Source: Eubacteriaceae bacterium
GTDB lineage: Bacteria > Bacillota > Clostridia > Eubacteriales > Anaerofustaceae
Assembly: GCA_009782515.1 (NCBI GenBank)
Contig: WRIY01000003.1
Location: 62,001-126,000 of the forward strand
Reading direction: 5' to 3'
DNA: 64,000 nt
Shown here: piece by piece, positions 24,582-33,733 of the stretch
Layout of the letters: each line of letters starts with the position of its first letter
Numbering within the stretch: position 1 is the first letter of the stretch
The notes under the pieces: generated by a model
What the model was told of the DNA's origin: nothing
What the model saw: the letters and a program-made list of their open reading frames with translations, nothing else
Database searches by the model: none
Position numbers and translations under genes: made by a program

Positions 24582-26882
24582 TTAAAATAACTGCTTGGCA
24601 TAATGAAGCGCTTTTATATACGATGCTTCATTATTGACATAGCCGGTCTGGCTGTAGGAAGAGAGCAGCAGGCTTTTGTATTCTCCGTATGAAAATCGCT
24701 CGTCAAGCAATATGGCAACCCCTTTGTCAAATTCCGTTCGAATGACTCTTCCTATTGCCTGAAGCGCTTTATTCATCCCGCTATACAAATATGCATAGGC
24801 AAACCCGTCTTTTCCCTGGCTGTTAAAGAAAGCTTTCATTGACTCCTGCTCGTCTGAAACCATTGGTATGGCAACTCCGCAGACAACCACGCATGAGAGC
24901 TTTTCGCCACTGAGGTCAAGGCCTTCAGAAAAAATGCCTCCGCTCAAAGCAAACGCTGCGACATGGGCGCCAGCTTCAAAACAGGAAATAAAATCGAGCC
25001 TTTCGCTTTCCGGCATGCTTCGGGGCTGCAGCACGACTTCAGAAGACGGGAATTTGGCACTGTATTCATTGTGCACTGCTGCCATAAAATCATATGACGG
25101 AAAAAATGCTATGAGGTTGCCTGGCAGCATCTCAAAAGCAGTATGAATTCTGTCTGCAATATGCGTATAATATCTGCTTCTTTTTCTATATATAGTTGAA
25201 ATGCTTGTATCGCATACTACTGCAAAGTTTTTATTGTCGAATACAGGCGGCGCTTTTAGCAAATAGTCATCTTTGCTGCCGCCAAGCATTTCGCAGTAAA
25301 ATGGCAATGGAGCCAAAGTAGCCGAAAAAAACATCGCAGATCCTACCAGTTTCAGTGAAGCTGCCAGATACTCTTTGGCATCAGCGCAAAATAGCTTTAA
25401 AGAGCTGTTTTCTTCGGCAATCACAGTGTGCGATATGCCTTTCATTTCATATATCCTCGTAAACCTCTTTGCGGCAAAGAACATCTCTTGAACGCATTCA
25501 AACCCCTGCATGCCAGCATCAAACCCCTCTATTGAGAGTTCCTCTGTGAAAGTTTTAAGCGAATCGGCCAGCTTGCCAACATATGCTTCCCTGGCTTCGC
25601 CTTCAGATCCTATTGCTTGCCTAAACCTTACATGGACGCTGTTTAGCGCTTTCTTTGACTTAAGCCGTTGCTTAACAGCCTTCTTAGCTTCAATGATGGC
25701 CTTTTTGTCTATTGAAGCAGAATACATTTCCCTTGATCTGGCCAGTAGATTATGCGCTTCATCAATCAGCAGCATATTTTTGGTTTTGCGCTCAGTCAGA
25801 AAGCTCAGCCTGGCAAAAGGATCGAAAAAATAGTTATAGTCACAGATAATGATATCTGACCATTTTGCGATGCTCAGTGACAGCTCAAAAGGGCATAGCC
25901 TGTGCTCTATGGCAATATCCCTTATTTCATTCGGATCCAGGATCCGGGGATTCTTTATTGATTCTATTAAAACATTGCCAACCCTCTCATAATGGCCATC
26001 AGCATATATGCATTCATCAGGGCTGCACTGTGCCCCTTCGCTTAAGCAGCACTTCTCTTTTGCGCTCAGGGTTACTGCAAGGCAGCTTAGGCCGTTTTCT
26101 GCTAGCAGCCGAAGTGTGCTAAGCGCTGGCAGCATTTGCGTAGTCTTTGAAGTCAGGTAAACGGCCTTTGCTGATATGTCGCCTTTCAAATGGGGGAGCG
26201 ATGCTGTAAAGGCATTTATAGTTTTTCCTGTGCCGGTAGGCGCGCACAAAAAAAGATTTTTTCCCTCAGCCTGAGCCTGGGCAATAGCTTGAATTATTTC
26301 AGCTTGCTTCAATCGGTATTCGAAAGGAAAGCGCATGCTTTCCACAGACTCGTCCCTTTCAAGCATTTGATCAAGCTTTGCTGAAACAAGCACAGCGAAT
26401 TTTGAGCAAAGCGCGCAAAAATGTTCATATAATTCAGCTTTTGAGAGCTGATAGCTAAAAATCGAGCTGGCAGCTTCGCTAATGCTGTAGTAGTGTATTT
26501 GCACCTTTATAGAGCTAAGGCTGTTTTTTTCGCAGTACAGGTATGCATAAACCTTAGCTTGCGCCAAATGTTCGGCAAGAGGCGCATGAATCTCATCGCA
26601 CTTCATGTATGTAGACTTTATTTCTTCAATAATCGGATCGCTTTTGTAATTTAGCACGCCATCGGCCCTGCCGGATACAACCAGGCGTATCCCGCTGCCC
26701 TCAAACGATCCGCTCAAATGGTGCTCACGCAAGGCGCTGCCTGTATAGTGGCTTTGGATGAGCTGGTGCGCTTCAATGCCTTCAACGAGCCTGCTTGCAA
26801 AAGAATTTGCCCGAAAGTCAATGCTTGTTGCTTCTGAGGCAGTATCAGCTAAGGCTGTGACTGCAATTTTATATTCAAACAT
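24582..26882 (-). CDS. PD-(D/E)XK nuclease - XPD/DinG-type helicase fusion
   Basis: The 766-residue protein begins with a Cas4/RecB-like PD-(D/E)XK nuclease region: GRADG with Asp74 and EEIKS with Glu87/Lys89. The helicase part follows: Walker A APTGTGKT at 214-221, a cysteine set (278/279, 286, 291, 330) placed as in the 4Fe-4S domain of XPD/DinG helicases, the DEAH box at 374-377, and C-terminal motifs SGGIFSEGLDLSGE and ALQAIGRVIR. It would unwind DNA 5' to 3' and perhaps cut it, in repair. I start at 26882 because GAGG lies about nine bases upstream; an ATG ten codons earlier is possible. It is a lone gene. Confidence 0.87.
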   Translation of the reverse strand: MFEYKIAVTALADTASEATSIDFRANSFASRLVEGIEAHQLIQSHYTGSALREHHLSGSFEGSGIRLVVSGRADGVLNYKSDPIIEEIKSTYMKCDEIHAPLAEHLAQAKVYAYLYCEKNSLSSIKVQIHYYSISEAASSIFSYQLSKAELYEHFCALCSKFAVLVSAKLDQMLERDESVESMRFPFEYRLKQAEIIQAIAQAQAEGKNLFLCAPTGTGKTINAFTASLPHLKGDISAKAVYLTSKTTQMLPALSTLRLLAENGLSCLAVTLSAKEKCCLSEGAQCSPDECIYADGHYERVGNVLIESIKNPRILDPNEIRDIAIEHRLCPFELSLSIAKWSDIIICDYNYFFDPFARLSFLTERKTKNMLLIDEAHNLLARSREMYSASIDKKAIIEAKKAVKQRLKSKKALNSVHVRFRQAIGSEGEAREAYVGKLADSLKTFTEELSIEGFDAGMQGFECVQEMFFAAKRFTRIYEMKGISHTVIAEENSSLKLFCADAKEYLAASLKLVGSAMFFSATLAPLPFYCEMLGGSKDDYLLKAPPVFDNKNFAVVCDTSISTIYRKRSRYYTHIADRIHTAFEMLPGNLIAFFPSYDFMAAVHNEYSAKFPSSEVVLQPRSMPESERLDFISCFEAGAHVAAFALSGGIFSEGLDLSGEKLSCVVVCGVAIPMVSDEQESMKAFFNSQGKDGFAYAYLYSGMNKALQAIGRVIRTEFDKGVAILLDERFSYGEYKSLLLSSYSQTGYVNNEASYIKALHYAKQLF

Positions 26883-27019
26883 TCTAGTGGCCTCGGTATA
26901 AGTATAAGCCATGTTGCATGCTTGAAGAGCAAATAATTTTGGAAACTAAAATATTTTGGGCTTGCCCTGCATATCAGATCATAGCAGGCATTTTACTGTG
27001 CAAGCGAGGAGGAATTGGT

Positions 27020-28111
27020 ATGGGGGCAACAATTAGCCTATGTATGATTGTTAAGGATGAAGAAAAAGTATTGGCCCGCTGCCTTAGCTCTATTAAGGGC
27101 GGAGTTGATGAAATTATAATTGTTGATACAGGCTCAACAGACTCGACAAAGAGAATAGCAAGGGAATTTACTGACAAGGTATATGATTTCGAATGGATTG
27201 ATGATTTTTCTGCAGCCAGAAACTACTCGTTCAGCCTGGCTACAATGGACTACCAAATGTGGCTTGATGCAGATGATGTTGTAGAGCCTGAAGAGCTTTC
27301 AAAGATGCTAGCCTTAAAAGAGAGCTTGGGCCCTGAAATAGAGCTGGTGACAATGAGATACCATACTAGCTATGACAGCCAAGGCAAGCCTGTGCTAACA
27401 AGCACCAGGGAACGCTGGCTAAAGCGCAGCAAAGGCTACACATGGAACGATCCCATCCATGAGTACATATATATGAGCGGCAATATTTTGCATTCGGAAA
27501 TCGCAATATCGCATAGGCGCCCGGCGCGCCCTGCAGACAGAAAAGACCGCAATATTGCTATATATGAAAAGCAGTTGGCCCAAGGCAAGGAGCTTTCGCC
27601 AAGAAGCCAATACTACTACGCAAGGGAGCTCTTTGATCATAAGCGCTACGAAGAATCGATTGAATATTTCAATATATTTCTAGATGGGGGCAAAGGCTGG
27701 TTTGAGGACAACATTGCAGCCTGTTTTACGCTAAGCCGGTGCTTTAATGAGCTAGGCAAAAAGGAAAAGACGCTGCAAGTGCTAACCCGCAGCTTTGAAT
27801 TTGACACTCCACGGGCTGAAATATGCTGCCAGCTGGGGTATTACTTCAAAGAAAAGGAAAAATATGCCCAGGCGATATACTGGTTCGAACTGGCTCTGAC
27901 TCTCGTCAAAAAATCGCTGGGGTTTGTTCTAAATGACTATTGGGACTATATTCCAAATATAGAGCTGTGCCTATGCTACAACTCTATTGGCAATACCCAA
28001 AAAGCATATGAGCACCATAAAAAATCAGCAATAGCAAAACCAGGCGATCCAAGCGTAGCGTTCAATGAAGATTATTTTAAGAGGGTTATGGGCGAAGCCT
28101 ATGAAGGCTAG
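27020..28111 (+). CDS. Family 2 glycosyltransferase with TPR-like C-terminal region
   Basis: The 363-residue protein has a GT-A fold typical of family 2: ISLCMIVKDEEKVLARCLSS, DEIIIVDTGSTDSTKRIA, and the metal-binding MWLDADDVVEPEE. The C-terminal half has repeating helices (YYARELFDHKRYEESIEYF, AQAIYWFELAL), like tetratricopeptide repeats, common in the bacterial SunT/tetratricopeptide glycosyltransferases. It likely acts in the cytoplasm, adding sugars to a protein or envelope glycan; acceptor unknown. The start at 27020 has GGAGGAA upstream. The divergent neighbour is the helicase. Confidence 0.85.
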   Translation: MGATISLCMIVKDEEKVLARCLSSIKGGVDEIIIVDTGSTDSTKRIAREFTDKVYDFEWIDDFSAARNYSFSLATMDYQMWLDADDVVEPEELSKMLALKESLGPEIELVTMRYHTSYDSQGKPVLTSTRERWLKRSKGYTWNDPIHEYIYMSGNILHSEIAISHRRPARPADRKDRNIAIYEKQLAQGKELSPRSQYYYARELFDHKRYEESIEYFNIFLDGGKGWFEDNIAACFTLSRCFNELGKKEKTLQVLTRSFEFDTPRAEICCQLGYYFKEKEKYAQAIYWFELALTLVKKSLGFVLNDYWDYIPNIELCLCYNSIGNTQKAYEHHKKSAIAKPGDPSVAFNEDYFKRVMGEAYEG

Positions 28112-28476
28112 CACAAAATACTTGCCAAACTGCTCTGGCGGCTGGCCGGCGAAAGCGTTTAGCAGCAGTGGCCTGTCCCTTGGCAAGAATGCCATTGAGC
28201 AGCGGCTTTGGCGTTTCAATATGAAAATTTCTTGTGGTTTGCGTTAAAAAAAGCGCATTATTGCAGGCGGCATGCATATTATTAGCTTAGGAGATTGCAG
28301 CATTTATGTGCAAAGCCTATATCGCTAAATTATGGGCGTTTGGCGAATTATGCCGAAATGTTATGCATACCACAGCTTTTTTTGTCAAATACGCAAAAAA
28401 AGTTGGACACAGTTTACAAGCGAGCAAAAAAAAAGAAAAATTGAGTTGAAGAATTTAAATTTCTTACAATTGGTGA
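28112..28476. other. Intergenic region between the glycosyltransferase and csp
   Basis: No gene is seen. Distant inverted copies CTTGCCAA / TTGGCAAG (about 28130 and 28182) and an A/T hairpin CTTTTTTTG...GCAAAAAAAG near 28377-28411 are present; the latter could end transcription from the left. Confidence 0.35.
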
Positions 28477-28505
28477 TTGACTTTGAATTATCTACGTGCT
28501 AAACT
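28477..28505 (+). promoter_or_regulatory. Promoter of the cold-shock gene
   Basis: TTGACT at 28477-28482 and TAAACT at 28500-28505 with a 17-base spacer. It implies a leader of about 110 bases before the start at 28623, long as usual for cold-shock mRNAs, where leader structure controls translation. Confidence 0.6.
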
Positions 28506-28622
28506 GTGCACGTATCAGTTACAGGCATTTAAGCTCGCTTAATTGTGGTCACCTGAACGATAAAGGCTGCAACTATGCGGGTTTTGTTTGTGATAAGGGT
28601 AATATTTGTAAGGAGGCTCTTC

Positions 28623-28832
28623 ATGCAGGGTACGGTAAAATGGTTCAACGCGGATAAAGGCTACGGGTTTATCCAAAACGACGACGGGAGCGACGATGTA
28701 TTTGTACACTTCTCATCCATAATGACAGAAGGCTACAAAACGCTGTCGGAAGGCCAGAGGGTGTCATTTGATATAGAACAGGATCCAAGGAACACTAACA
28801 AGGTTAGAGCCGTCAGTGTAATTCCACTGTAA
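28623..28832 (+). CDS. CspA-family cold-shock protein
   Basis: The 69-residue protein is a single cold-shock domain: [18 protein letters not shown] with the RNP1 motif KGYGFI, then [10 protein letters not shown] with the RNP2 motif VFVHF. It binds single-stranded RNA and DNA and acts as an RNA chaperone in the cytoplasm. AAGGAGG lies nine bases before the ATG. The full-length domain has no extra sequence; an in-frame upstream extension is unrelated. A terminator follows. Confidence 0.95.
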   Translation: MQGTVKWFNADKGYGFIQNDDGSDDVFVHFSSIMTEGYKTLSEGQRVSFDIEQDPRNTNKVRAVSVIPL

Positions 28833-28848
28833 ATATCAAAAACAATTT

Positions 28849-28876
28849 GAAAAACCGGCATTTTTGTCGGTTTTTC
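28849..28876 (+). terminator. Terminator of the cold-shock gene
   Basis: GAAAAACCGGCA...GTCGGTTTTTC is a stem rich in A/T outside and GC inside with a T-run, about 17 bases past the csp stop. Confidence 0.85.
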
Positions 28877-28900
28877 TTTGGTTGTGCGTGATGCCTGATT

Positions 28901-28929
28901 TTTGCATCTTAATTATTGTATGTTATAAT
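28901..28929 (+). promoter_or_regulatory. Promoter of the two-component operon
   Basis: TTTGCA at 28901-28906 and TATAAT at 28924-28929 with a 17-base spacer precede the response regulator by about 135 bases. Confidence 0.6.
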
Positions 28930-29065
28930 GTTTTCAAGCAAAAGGCACTGCAATCGCAAAAAATGAGCAAAGTAAAGTTGCTGCGAACAATAGAACCCAT
29001 AGAAAAAATGCCCGGCCTGGCAAGGCAGCTCTGTGGGCTTTGGGCAAATTAGGCAATTCAAAAAT

Positions 29066-29764
29066 ATGAACGAAAAAATATTAGTTGTAGACGATGAAGT
29101 CAATATCTGCGAGCTCTTAAAGCTCGAATTAAAGCTGGAAGGCTATTTGTGCGACACAGCATATGATGGAATAGCTGCACTGGACAAGTTCGAGTCATTT
29201 GAGCCCGATTTGATAATACTGGATTTGATGCTGCCTGGAATGAGCGGTTATGAAGTGTGCGAAAAAATGCGCGAAATTCGAAACGTTCCAGTAATAATGC
29301 TTACTGCAAAAACTGAAGTAGACGATAAAATACTGGGGCTGAAAACTGGCGCAGACGACTACATGACCAAACCTTTCGATACAGGCGAGCTTTTAGCGAG
29401 AATAGAAGCGCTGCTGCGCAGATATTCATCCATTGAAAAGCAAAAGGAGCAATTGGTGCTAAAAAATGGAAGCTTGACATTAGTGCCTGAAAGCCAGTCA
29501 GCTTACATTAACAGCAGCCAGCTGCACCTGACTGCTACCGAGTATGATATTCTTAAACTTTTCGCACTTTCAAAAAACAAAGCCTTTTCAAGAGAGCAGA
29601 TAGCCAAAACGCTGGGCCTTGACTTTCAGCTTGACACACGGGCAATAGACATGCATATACAGCGCTTAAGAAAAAAACTGGCAGAGTTCACAGAGGAGCG
29701 CTTTATCGAAACAGTGTTTGGCATTGGCTATAAGATGAAAGATTATGAACAAAGTGAGCTTTAA
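29066..29764 (+). CDS. OmpR/PhoB-family response regulator
   Basis: The 232-residue regulator has a receiver domain (ILVVDDEVNICELL, phospho-acceptor Asp53 in IILDLMLPG, conserved Lys in TKPFDTGEL) and a C-terminal winged-helix domain (LHLTATEYDILKLFALSKNKAFSREQIA ... DTRAIDMHIQRLRKKL ... VFGIGYKM). It binds promoter DNA on phosphorylation. The ribosome binding site is weak (AGG about 12 bases upstream). It overlaps the kinase start by 20 bases and heads a long co-oriented run through uvrC. Confidence 0.93.
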   Translation: MNEKILVVDDEVNICELLKLELKLEGYLCDTAYDGIAALDKFESFEPDLIILDLMLPGMSGYEVCEKMREIRNVPVIMLTAKTEVDDKILGLKTGADDYMTKPFDTGELLARIEALLRRYSSIEKQKEQLVLKNGSLTLVPESQSAYINSSQLHLTATEYDILKLFALSKNKAFSREQIAKTLGLDFQLDTRAIDMHIQRLRKKLAEFTEERFIETVFGIGYKMKDYEQSEL

Positions 29765-31520
29765 AGCGAAAGTAATAGCGGCGAATACAATCGTTCTTGC
29801 CGCTATTATTATTGCAGTATGCTTTTTCGTCGTAAATGGCATATATGGCCTGTCATATGACATGCACGAAAAATCCCTGAAGTCGCATGCATATGCTATT
29901 AACAATGTAATTTACCAAACAATAATGGCAAACGAAGGCGCAATTGCAGCAGAGCTCTCATCACATGCGACAAGCTTGGCAGAGACGGTTTTCAGCAAGT
30001 ACAACATAACTTGCTTTATATATGATACCGAGGCCGGATTTCTGGCCTCCAGCGAAACTGACTTCCCTGAAGCGCTGCTCTCGCCAAAAGCAAAATCTGC
30101 TGTAGCAGGCAAGTATGAAGGCGTATATGCTCTAAAGCACAACGGAATAAACCATATAGCGGTGTTTGCGCCACTGGCAGATGCCCAGGCGGAAAATTAC
30201 GGCATGATAGCCCTTTTGTGGCCTATGCGCCAGGAAATGAAAACTACAAGCCGGGTTATTACAGTCTTCGCCATCATAGGTGTGTTTTTTGCCATTATTT
30301 CGGTTTTAGTCTATAACTCTGCCTACAAGGTGCTGTTTAAGCCTTTTCGCGAGCTGGGAAATGATATAGCAAGCTTTCCCAAAGATGGCTCAAAATTCGC
30401 TTTGCGCGATGTTTACAGCAAAGAGGATGAGCTGCAGGGAATAATCGCTGGCGTCAATGGCCTTATCGAGCACGCTAACGAGCGCTCGGCACATGCAAGC
30501 AGTATAAAATTCAGCTTCGTGGCTGGAATTTCAGCACTGCAGGATGCTGTTGTTGCTATTAATCTGCTTGGAGAGCCGATGGTTACAAATGATAAGTTTT
30601 CACAATATTTTCCAAGCGATACTGACTACTTTGCAGTAGTTTCCTATATAGATGAAGCAATAAAGAAAGCGCATGCCGGAAACGAGCCTATCGACACAGA
30701 ATTTGAGCTTGATGAGCGAAACTTTCTTGCTACAGCATGCCCGGTGCCCGGCATCCCGAACAGCTCAATAGCTGTAATCAAGGATGTAACGTCAATAAAA
30801 AAAATGGAGCAGGCACAGCGAAAGTTCATTTCCAGCATATCCCACGAGCTTAGAACTCCATTAACTACAATAAAAGGCTATATTGATCTTCTTGAGCGAA
30901 GGGGCACAGGCGATCCTGAAGTAACAAGCAAAGCGCTTGCCACTACCAGCAGCGAAATTGCAAGGCTGCTAAGGCTTGTCGATGAGCTGCTTAACCTGGA
31001 CAGCTATAGCAGCATGGAGTTCGATTTGATATTTTCCAATATAGCGCCTGATGAGCTAATCGCAGAAGCAGTAGCGCAAATGAACATGGCTTCAGAGGAA
31101 ACCGGAATTTTGGTTCATTACAACAGAATAAGCCTTCCAAACATAAAAGGCGATCGGGACAGGCTCAAGCAAGTGTTTCTTAATATCATTGACAACGCTG
31201 TAAAGTATTCAGATCCCGGCAATGCTGTCAGGGTAATAGCCTCATTTGATGCAGAATTTTTAGAAGTCGCAGTGCGCGATTATGGCGTTGGAATACCAAG
31301 CAACATGCAGGAGAAGGTGTTCGACACGTTTTATAGAGTTGAAGAAGACCGCAGCAGGCTTAGAGGAGGCGTCGGGCTGGGCCTTTCGATTGTCAGAAAT
31401 ATCGTTCGCAGGCACAATGGCTCTGTGTCAATAGAGAGCTTGCCGGACCAGGGCACTCTTGTCACCCTTAAGCTTCCATTAGCGATAAAGAAGGAGGGCT
31501 CCGAAGATGCTGCAAGCTGA
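29745..31520 (+). CDS. Sensor histidine kinase of the two-component system
   Basis: The 591-residue kinase has membrane spans at about 9-31 and 170-191 enclosing an outside sensor domain of about 135 residues, a HAMP-like and PAS-like region (about 195-350), the phosphorylation site His367 in SSISHELRTP, and a complete ATPase domain with IIDNAVKYSDP, DYGVGIP and GVGLGLSIV. The layout resembles WalK/PhoR/PnpS kinases. It overlaps the regulator before it and the lipoprotein after it (31507-31520), suggesting that the three are a functional unit. The signal is not known. Confidence 0.93.
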   Translation: MNKVSFKAKVIAANTIVLAAIIIAVCFFVVNGIYGLSYDMHEKSLKSHAYAINNVIYQTIMANEGAIAAELSSHATSLAETVFSKYNITCFIYDTEAGFLASSETDFPEALLSPKAKSAVAGKYEGVYALKHNGINHIAVFAPLADAQAENYGMIALLWPMRQEMKTTSRVITVFAIIGVFFAIISVLVYNSAYKVLFKPFRELGNDIASFPKDGSKFALRDVYSKEDELQGIIAGVNGLIEHANERSAHASSIKFSFVAGISALQDAVVAINLLGEPMVTNDKFSQYFPSDTDYFAVVSYIDEAIKKAHAGNEPIDTEFELDERNFLATACPVPGIPNSSIAVIKDVTSIKKMEQAQRKFISSISHELRTPLTTIKGYIDLLERRGTGDPEVTSKALATTSSEIARLLRLVDELLNLDSYSSMEFDLIFSNIAPDELIAEAVAQMNMASEETGILVHYNRISLPNIKGDRDRLKQVFLNIIDNAVKYSDPGNAVRVIASFDAEFLEVAVRDYGVGIPSNMQEKVFDTFYRVEEDRSRLRGGVGLGLSIVRNIVRRHNGSVSIESLPDQGTLVTLKLPLAIKKEGSEDAAS

Positions 31521-32610
31521 AAGAAAGCGCATCTTGGCAGCAATAGCTGCTTTGTTGGCGCTGTTGCCATCGTGTGCGCCTATGTTTATCAAAAGCGAAG
31601 CCTATAAAGGCATAGCCGGCTCCGGCAAAAAAGCAGCGAACGGAAACCTTATTGAGAGCCCGCTTGAAGACATGTTTCTAGGCACTGCAATGTGCTATGA
31701 CTCGATGCAGGATAGGGCAATAATAGCTTTGCCAGGCACCTCGTCTTTTGAGCTGTATGAATACAATAATGGCGATCTTTATGCCTTAAACCAGCAAAGC
31801 TCCTTGTTCCAATCTATTCGCATGCACGAAAACAGCGTCTACTTTACGGAAAAAAACCTGCAAATGGACAAAACTATTCTAGCGCGCCTGATTGGCGACA
31901 CAAAAACCTACATATGCCAAGTGGGCATAAATGAGTCGATACATTTCGCGCTCAGTGAGCAAGGCACGCTAGTGTACTCTTATTGCGATTCAGGGGCATA
32001 TAGCATCATTTTGTCCAGAGGCGGCCGGGATGAAACCGTTAAGGTTTTGCCCAGTGCATTTGAAGTCAGAAGAGTCGCTTACTCAGAGCATAGCAAATCA
32101 ATTTTCATAATGGCAAACATTCTTGAAGCCCAGGGCAAAATGTCTACCCAGCTTTTCAGGATTCCTGATGATGGCAGCAGCATTTCTTCGATTGGCGCAG
32201 TAGCTGATTTTGTGCTGCCCGAACCCTATACATGCATATATTACACGAAAGCCTCCCCTACGGGAGAGGATATTATATATAAGTACGCTATAGATACCGG
32301 CAAATCGGCCCAAATGTATACAGAATCCATAGAGCGTTTTTCTATAAGCGAGTCAGGAAGGTACATAGCATTTGTGACAAGGGCAAGCGATGCTAAGCCA
32401 ACGCCAAGCCTGTATGTTGAGAACCTTGAAACAGGCGCAAAAGGCCTGTTGGCCAACGACGCCTATGTTGTAAGCCGAATATACTGGCTTAGCGATGACA
32501 GAGGAATCCTATTTACGCAAACCGAAAACTCTGCCGATTCGATGGAGACCCAATACACAACAAAAAGAATACTAATCGAAGAGCCAAGCCAAAACGGGGG
32601 CAAACGATAA
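31507..32610 (+). CDS. Lipoprotein with propeller-like repeats, coupled to the two-component genes
   Basis: The 367-residue protein has a lipobox ALLPSC (Cys23) after a short hydrophobic segment, then repeated beta-strand blocks such as DRAIIALPGTSSFELYEYNNG, YIAFVTRASDAKPTPSLYVENL and RIYWLSDDRGILFTQTEN resembling TolB/WD-like propellers. Its start lies within the kinase gene, and AGGAGGG lies just before it, so it is translationally coupled. A sensory or inhibitory partner of the kinase is a plausible inference. Its TAA overlaps the dtd start. Confidence 0.7.
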   Translation: MLQAERKRILAAIAALLALLPSCAPMFIKSEAYKGIAGSGKKAANGNLIESPLEDMFLGTAMCYDSMQDRAIIALPGTSSFELYEYNNGDLYALNQQSSLFQSIRMHENSVYFTEKNLQMDKTILARLIGDTKTYICQVGINESIHFALSEQGTLVYSYCDSGAYSIILSRGGRDETVKVLPSAFEVRRVAYSEHSKSIFIMANILEAQGKMSTQLFRIPDDGSSISSIGAVADFVLPEPYTCIYYTKASPTGEDIIYKYAIDTGKSAQMYTESIERFSISESGRYIAFVTRASDAKPTPSLYVENLETGAKGLLANDAYVVSRIYWLSDDRGILFTQTENSADSMETQYTTKRILIEEPSQNGGKR

Positions 32611-33050
32611 TGCGCGCAGTCATACAGCGTGTAAACCATGCCAGCGTAAAAGTGCAAGGGGAAATTGTTGGCCAGATAGGAACCGGGCTCCTCACGTTTA
32701 TCGGATTTACTGACGGCGACAGCCTTGAGCAAGGCGAAGCGCTGCTTAACAAGATCAGCAATATGCGAATATTTGAGGATGCCAATGGCAAAATGAACCT
32801 GTCCCTTAGGGATGTTAATGGCCAAATGCTTATTGTCTCACAATTTACTTTATATGCCCAAACCCGCAAAAGCGGTAGACGGCCATCATTTTCAGATGCT
32901 ATGGAAAGCAGCAAAGCCGGTGAACTGTATAGCAATCTATTGGCAAAAGCGCGCGAACTGGGCATTTGCGCCCAAAGCGGCGTCTACGCAGCCAACATGC
33001 AAGTTAGCTTGGAAAATGACGGGCCGGTTACGATTATCCTTGAGGCATAG
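32610..33050 (+). CDS. dtd: D-aminoacyl-tRNA deacylase
   Basis: The 146-residue enzyme removes D-amino acids from mischarged tRNA. It shows the family signature: MRAVIQRVNHASVKV at the start, the SQFTLYAQTRKSGRRPSF block with the conserved SQFTL and GRRPSF, and DGPVTI near the C-terminus in place of the NxGPVT motif. Full length. The ATG overlaps the preceding stop by one base. In many Firmicutes it lies next to relA; here it follows a lipoprotein. Confidence 0.95.
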   Translation: MRAVIQRVNHASVKVQGEIVGQIGTGLLTFIGFTDGDSLEQGEALLNKISNMRIFEDANGKMNLSLRDVNGQMLIVSQFTLYAQTRKSGRRPSFSDAMESSKAGELYSNLLAKARELGICAQSGVYAANMQVSLENDGPVTIILEA

Positions 33051-33130
33051 CTGCCGATGCATTCAAAGCATTATATATAGACCAGCCAAATTTTGAAAGG
33101 GGCGTGTTAGCTGCGCCATAAACTAAATGA

Positions 33131-33730
33131 ATGAATATAAAGGCATTTGTTCTAGGCGCTCTGCAAACGAATTGCTATGTCGCCTACAGCGCAAGCGAGG
33201 CTGCCATAATTGATCCTGCAGAGTATTCAGAAGAAATAATGGGCTTTATAAATGAAAGCCGGCTTACTGTCAGATGGATAATCCTTACCCATGCCCATTA
33301 CGATCATGTTGGAGGCGCCAAGAGCTTCAAAGATTCATGTGGCGCTGTTCTGGCAATGAGCGAAAATGACATCCCTGTGCTTGGCAGTTCCGGCATGCTT
33401 GATTCAAGCTATCTGGAAAATGAAATTGGCTTCTTTATTAGCGATGGCAGCCAATTTGAGATAGGCGACGAAAAGCTGGCAGCGATTCACACGCCCGGCC
33501 ATTCCCCTGGCTCAGTGTCGCTATATGCCCAAGGCTTGCTGTTTTCCGGAGACACTCTCTTTGAGCGCAGCATTGGAAGGACAGATCTGTATTTAGGAAG
33601 CTTTTCTGAGATTGAAAAATCGATAAAGAAGCTTTATAGCCTTCAAGGCGCTACGATTGTTTACCCGGGCCATGGCGGCACTACAACAATTGGCAGCGAA
33701 AAACTAAACAACCCCTTTGTAAGGGGCTAA
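33131..33730 (+). CDS. MBL-fold metallo-hydrolase (glyoxalase II-like)
   Basis: The 199-residue protein carries the metallo-beta-lactamase metal motif THAHYDHVGG (His54, His56, Asp58, His59), followed by the later ligands in HTPGHSPGSVSLY, FSGDTLFERSIGRTD and VYPGHGGTT. This is the YqgX/glyoxalase II-like subclass; hydrolysis of a thioester is probable, with exact substrate unknown. It follows dtd and precedes hemZ, a common order in Clostridia. Confidence 0.9.
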   Translation: MNIKAFVLGALQTNCYVAYSASEAAIIDPAEYSEEIMGFINESRLTVRWIILTHAHYDHVGGAKSFKDSCGAVLAMSENDIPVLGSSGMLDSSYLENEIGFFISDGSQFEIGDEKLAAIHTPGHSPGSVSLYAQGLLFSGDTLFERSIGRTDLYLGSFSEIEKSIKKLYSLQGATIVYPGHGGTTTIGSEKLNNPFVRG

Positions 33731-33733
33731 GCT

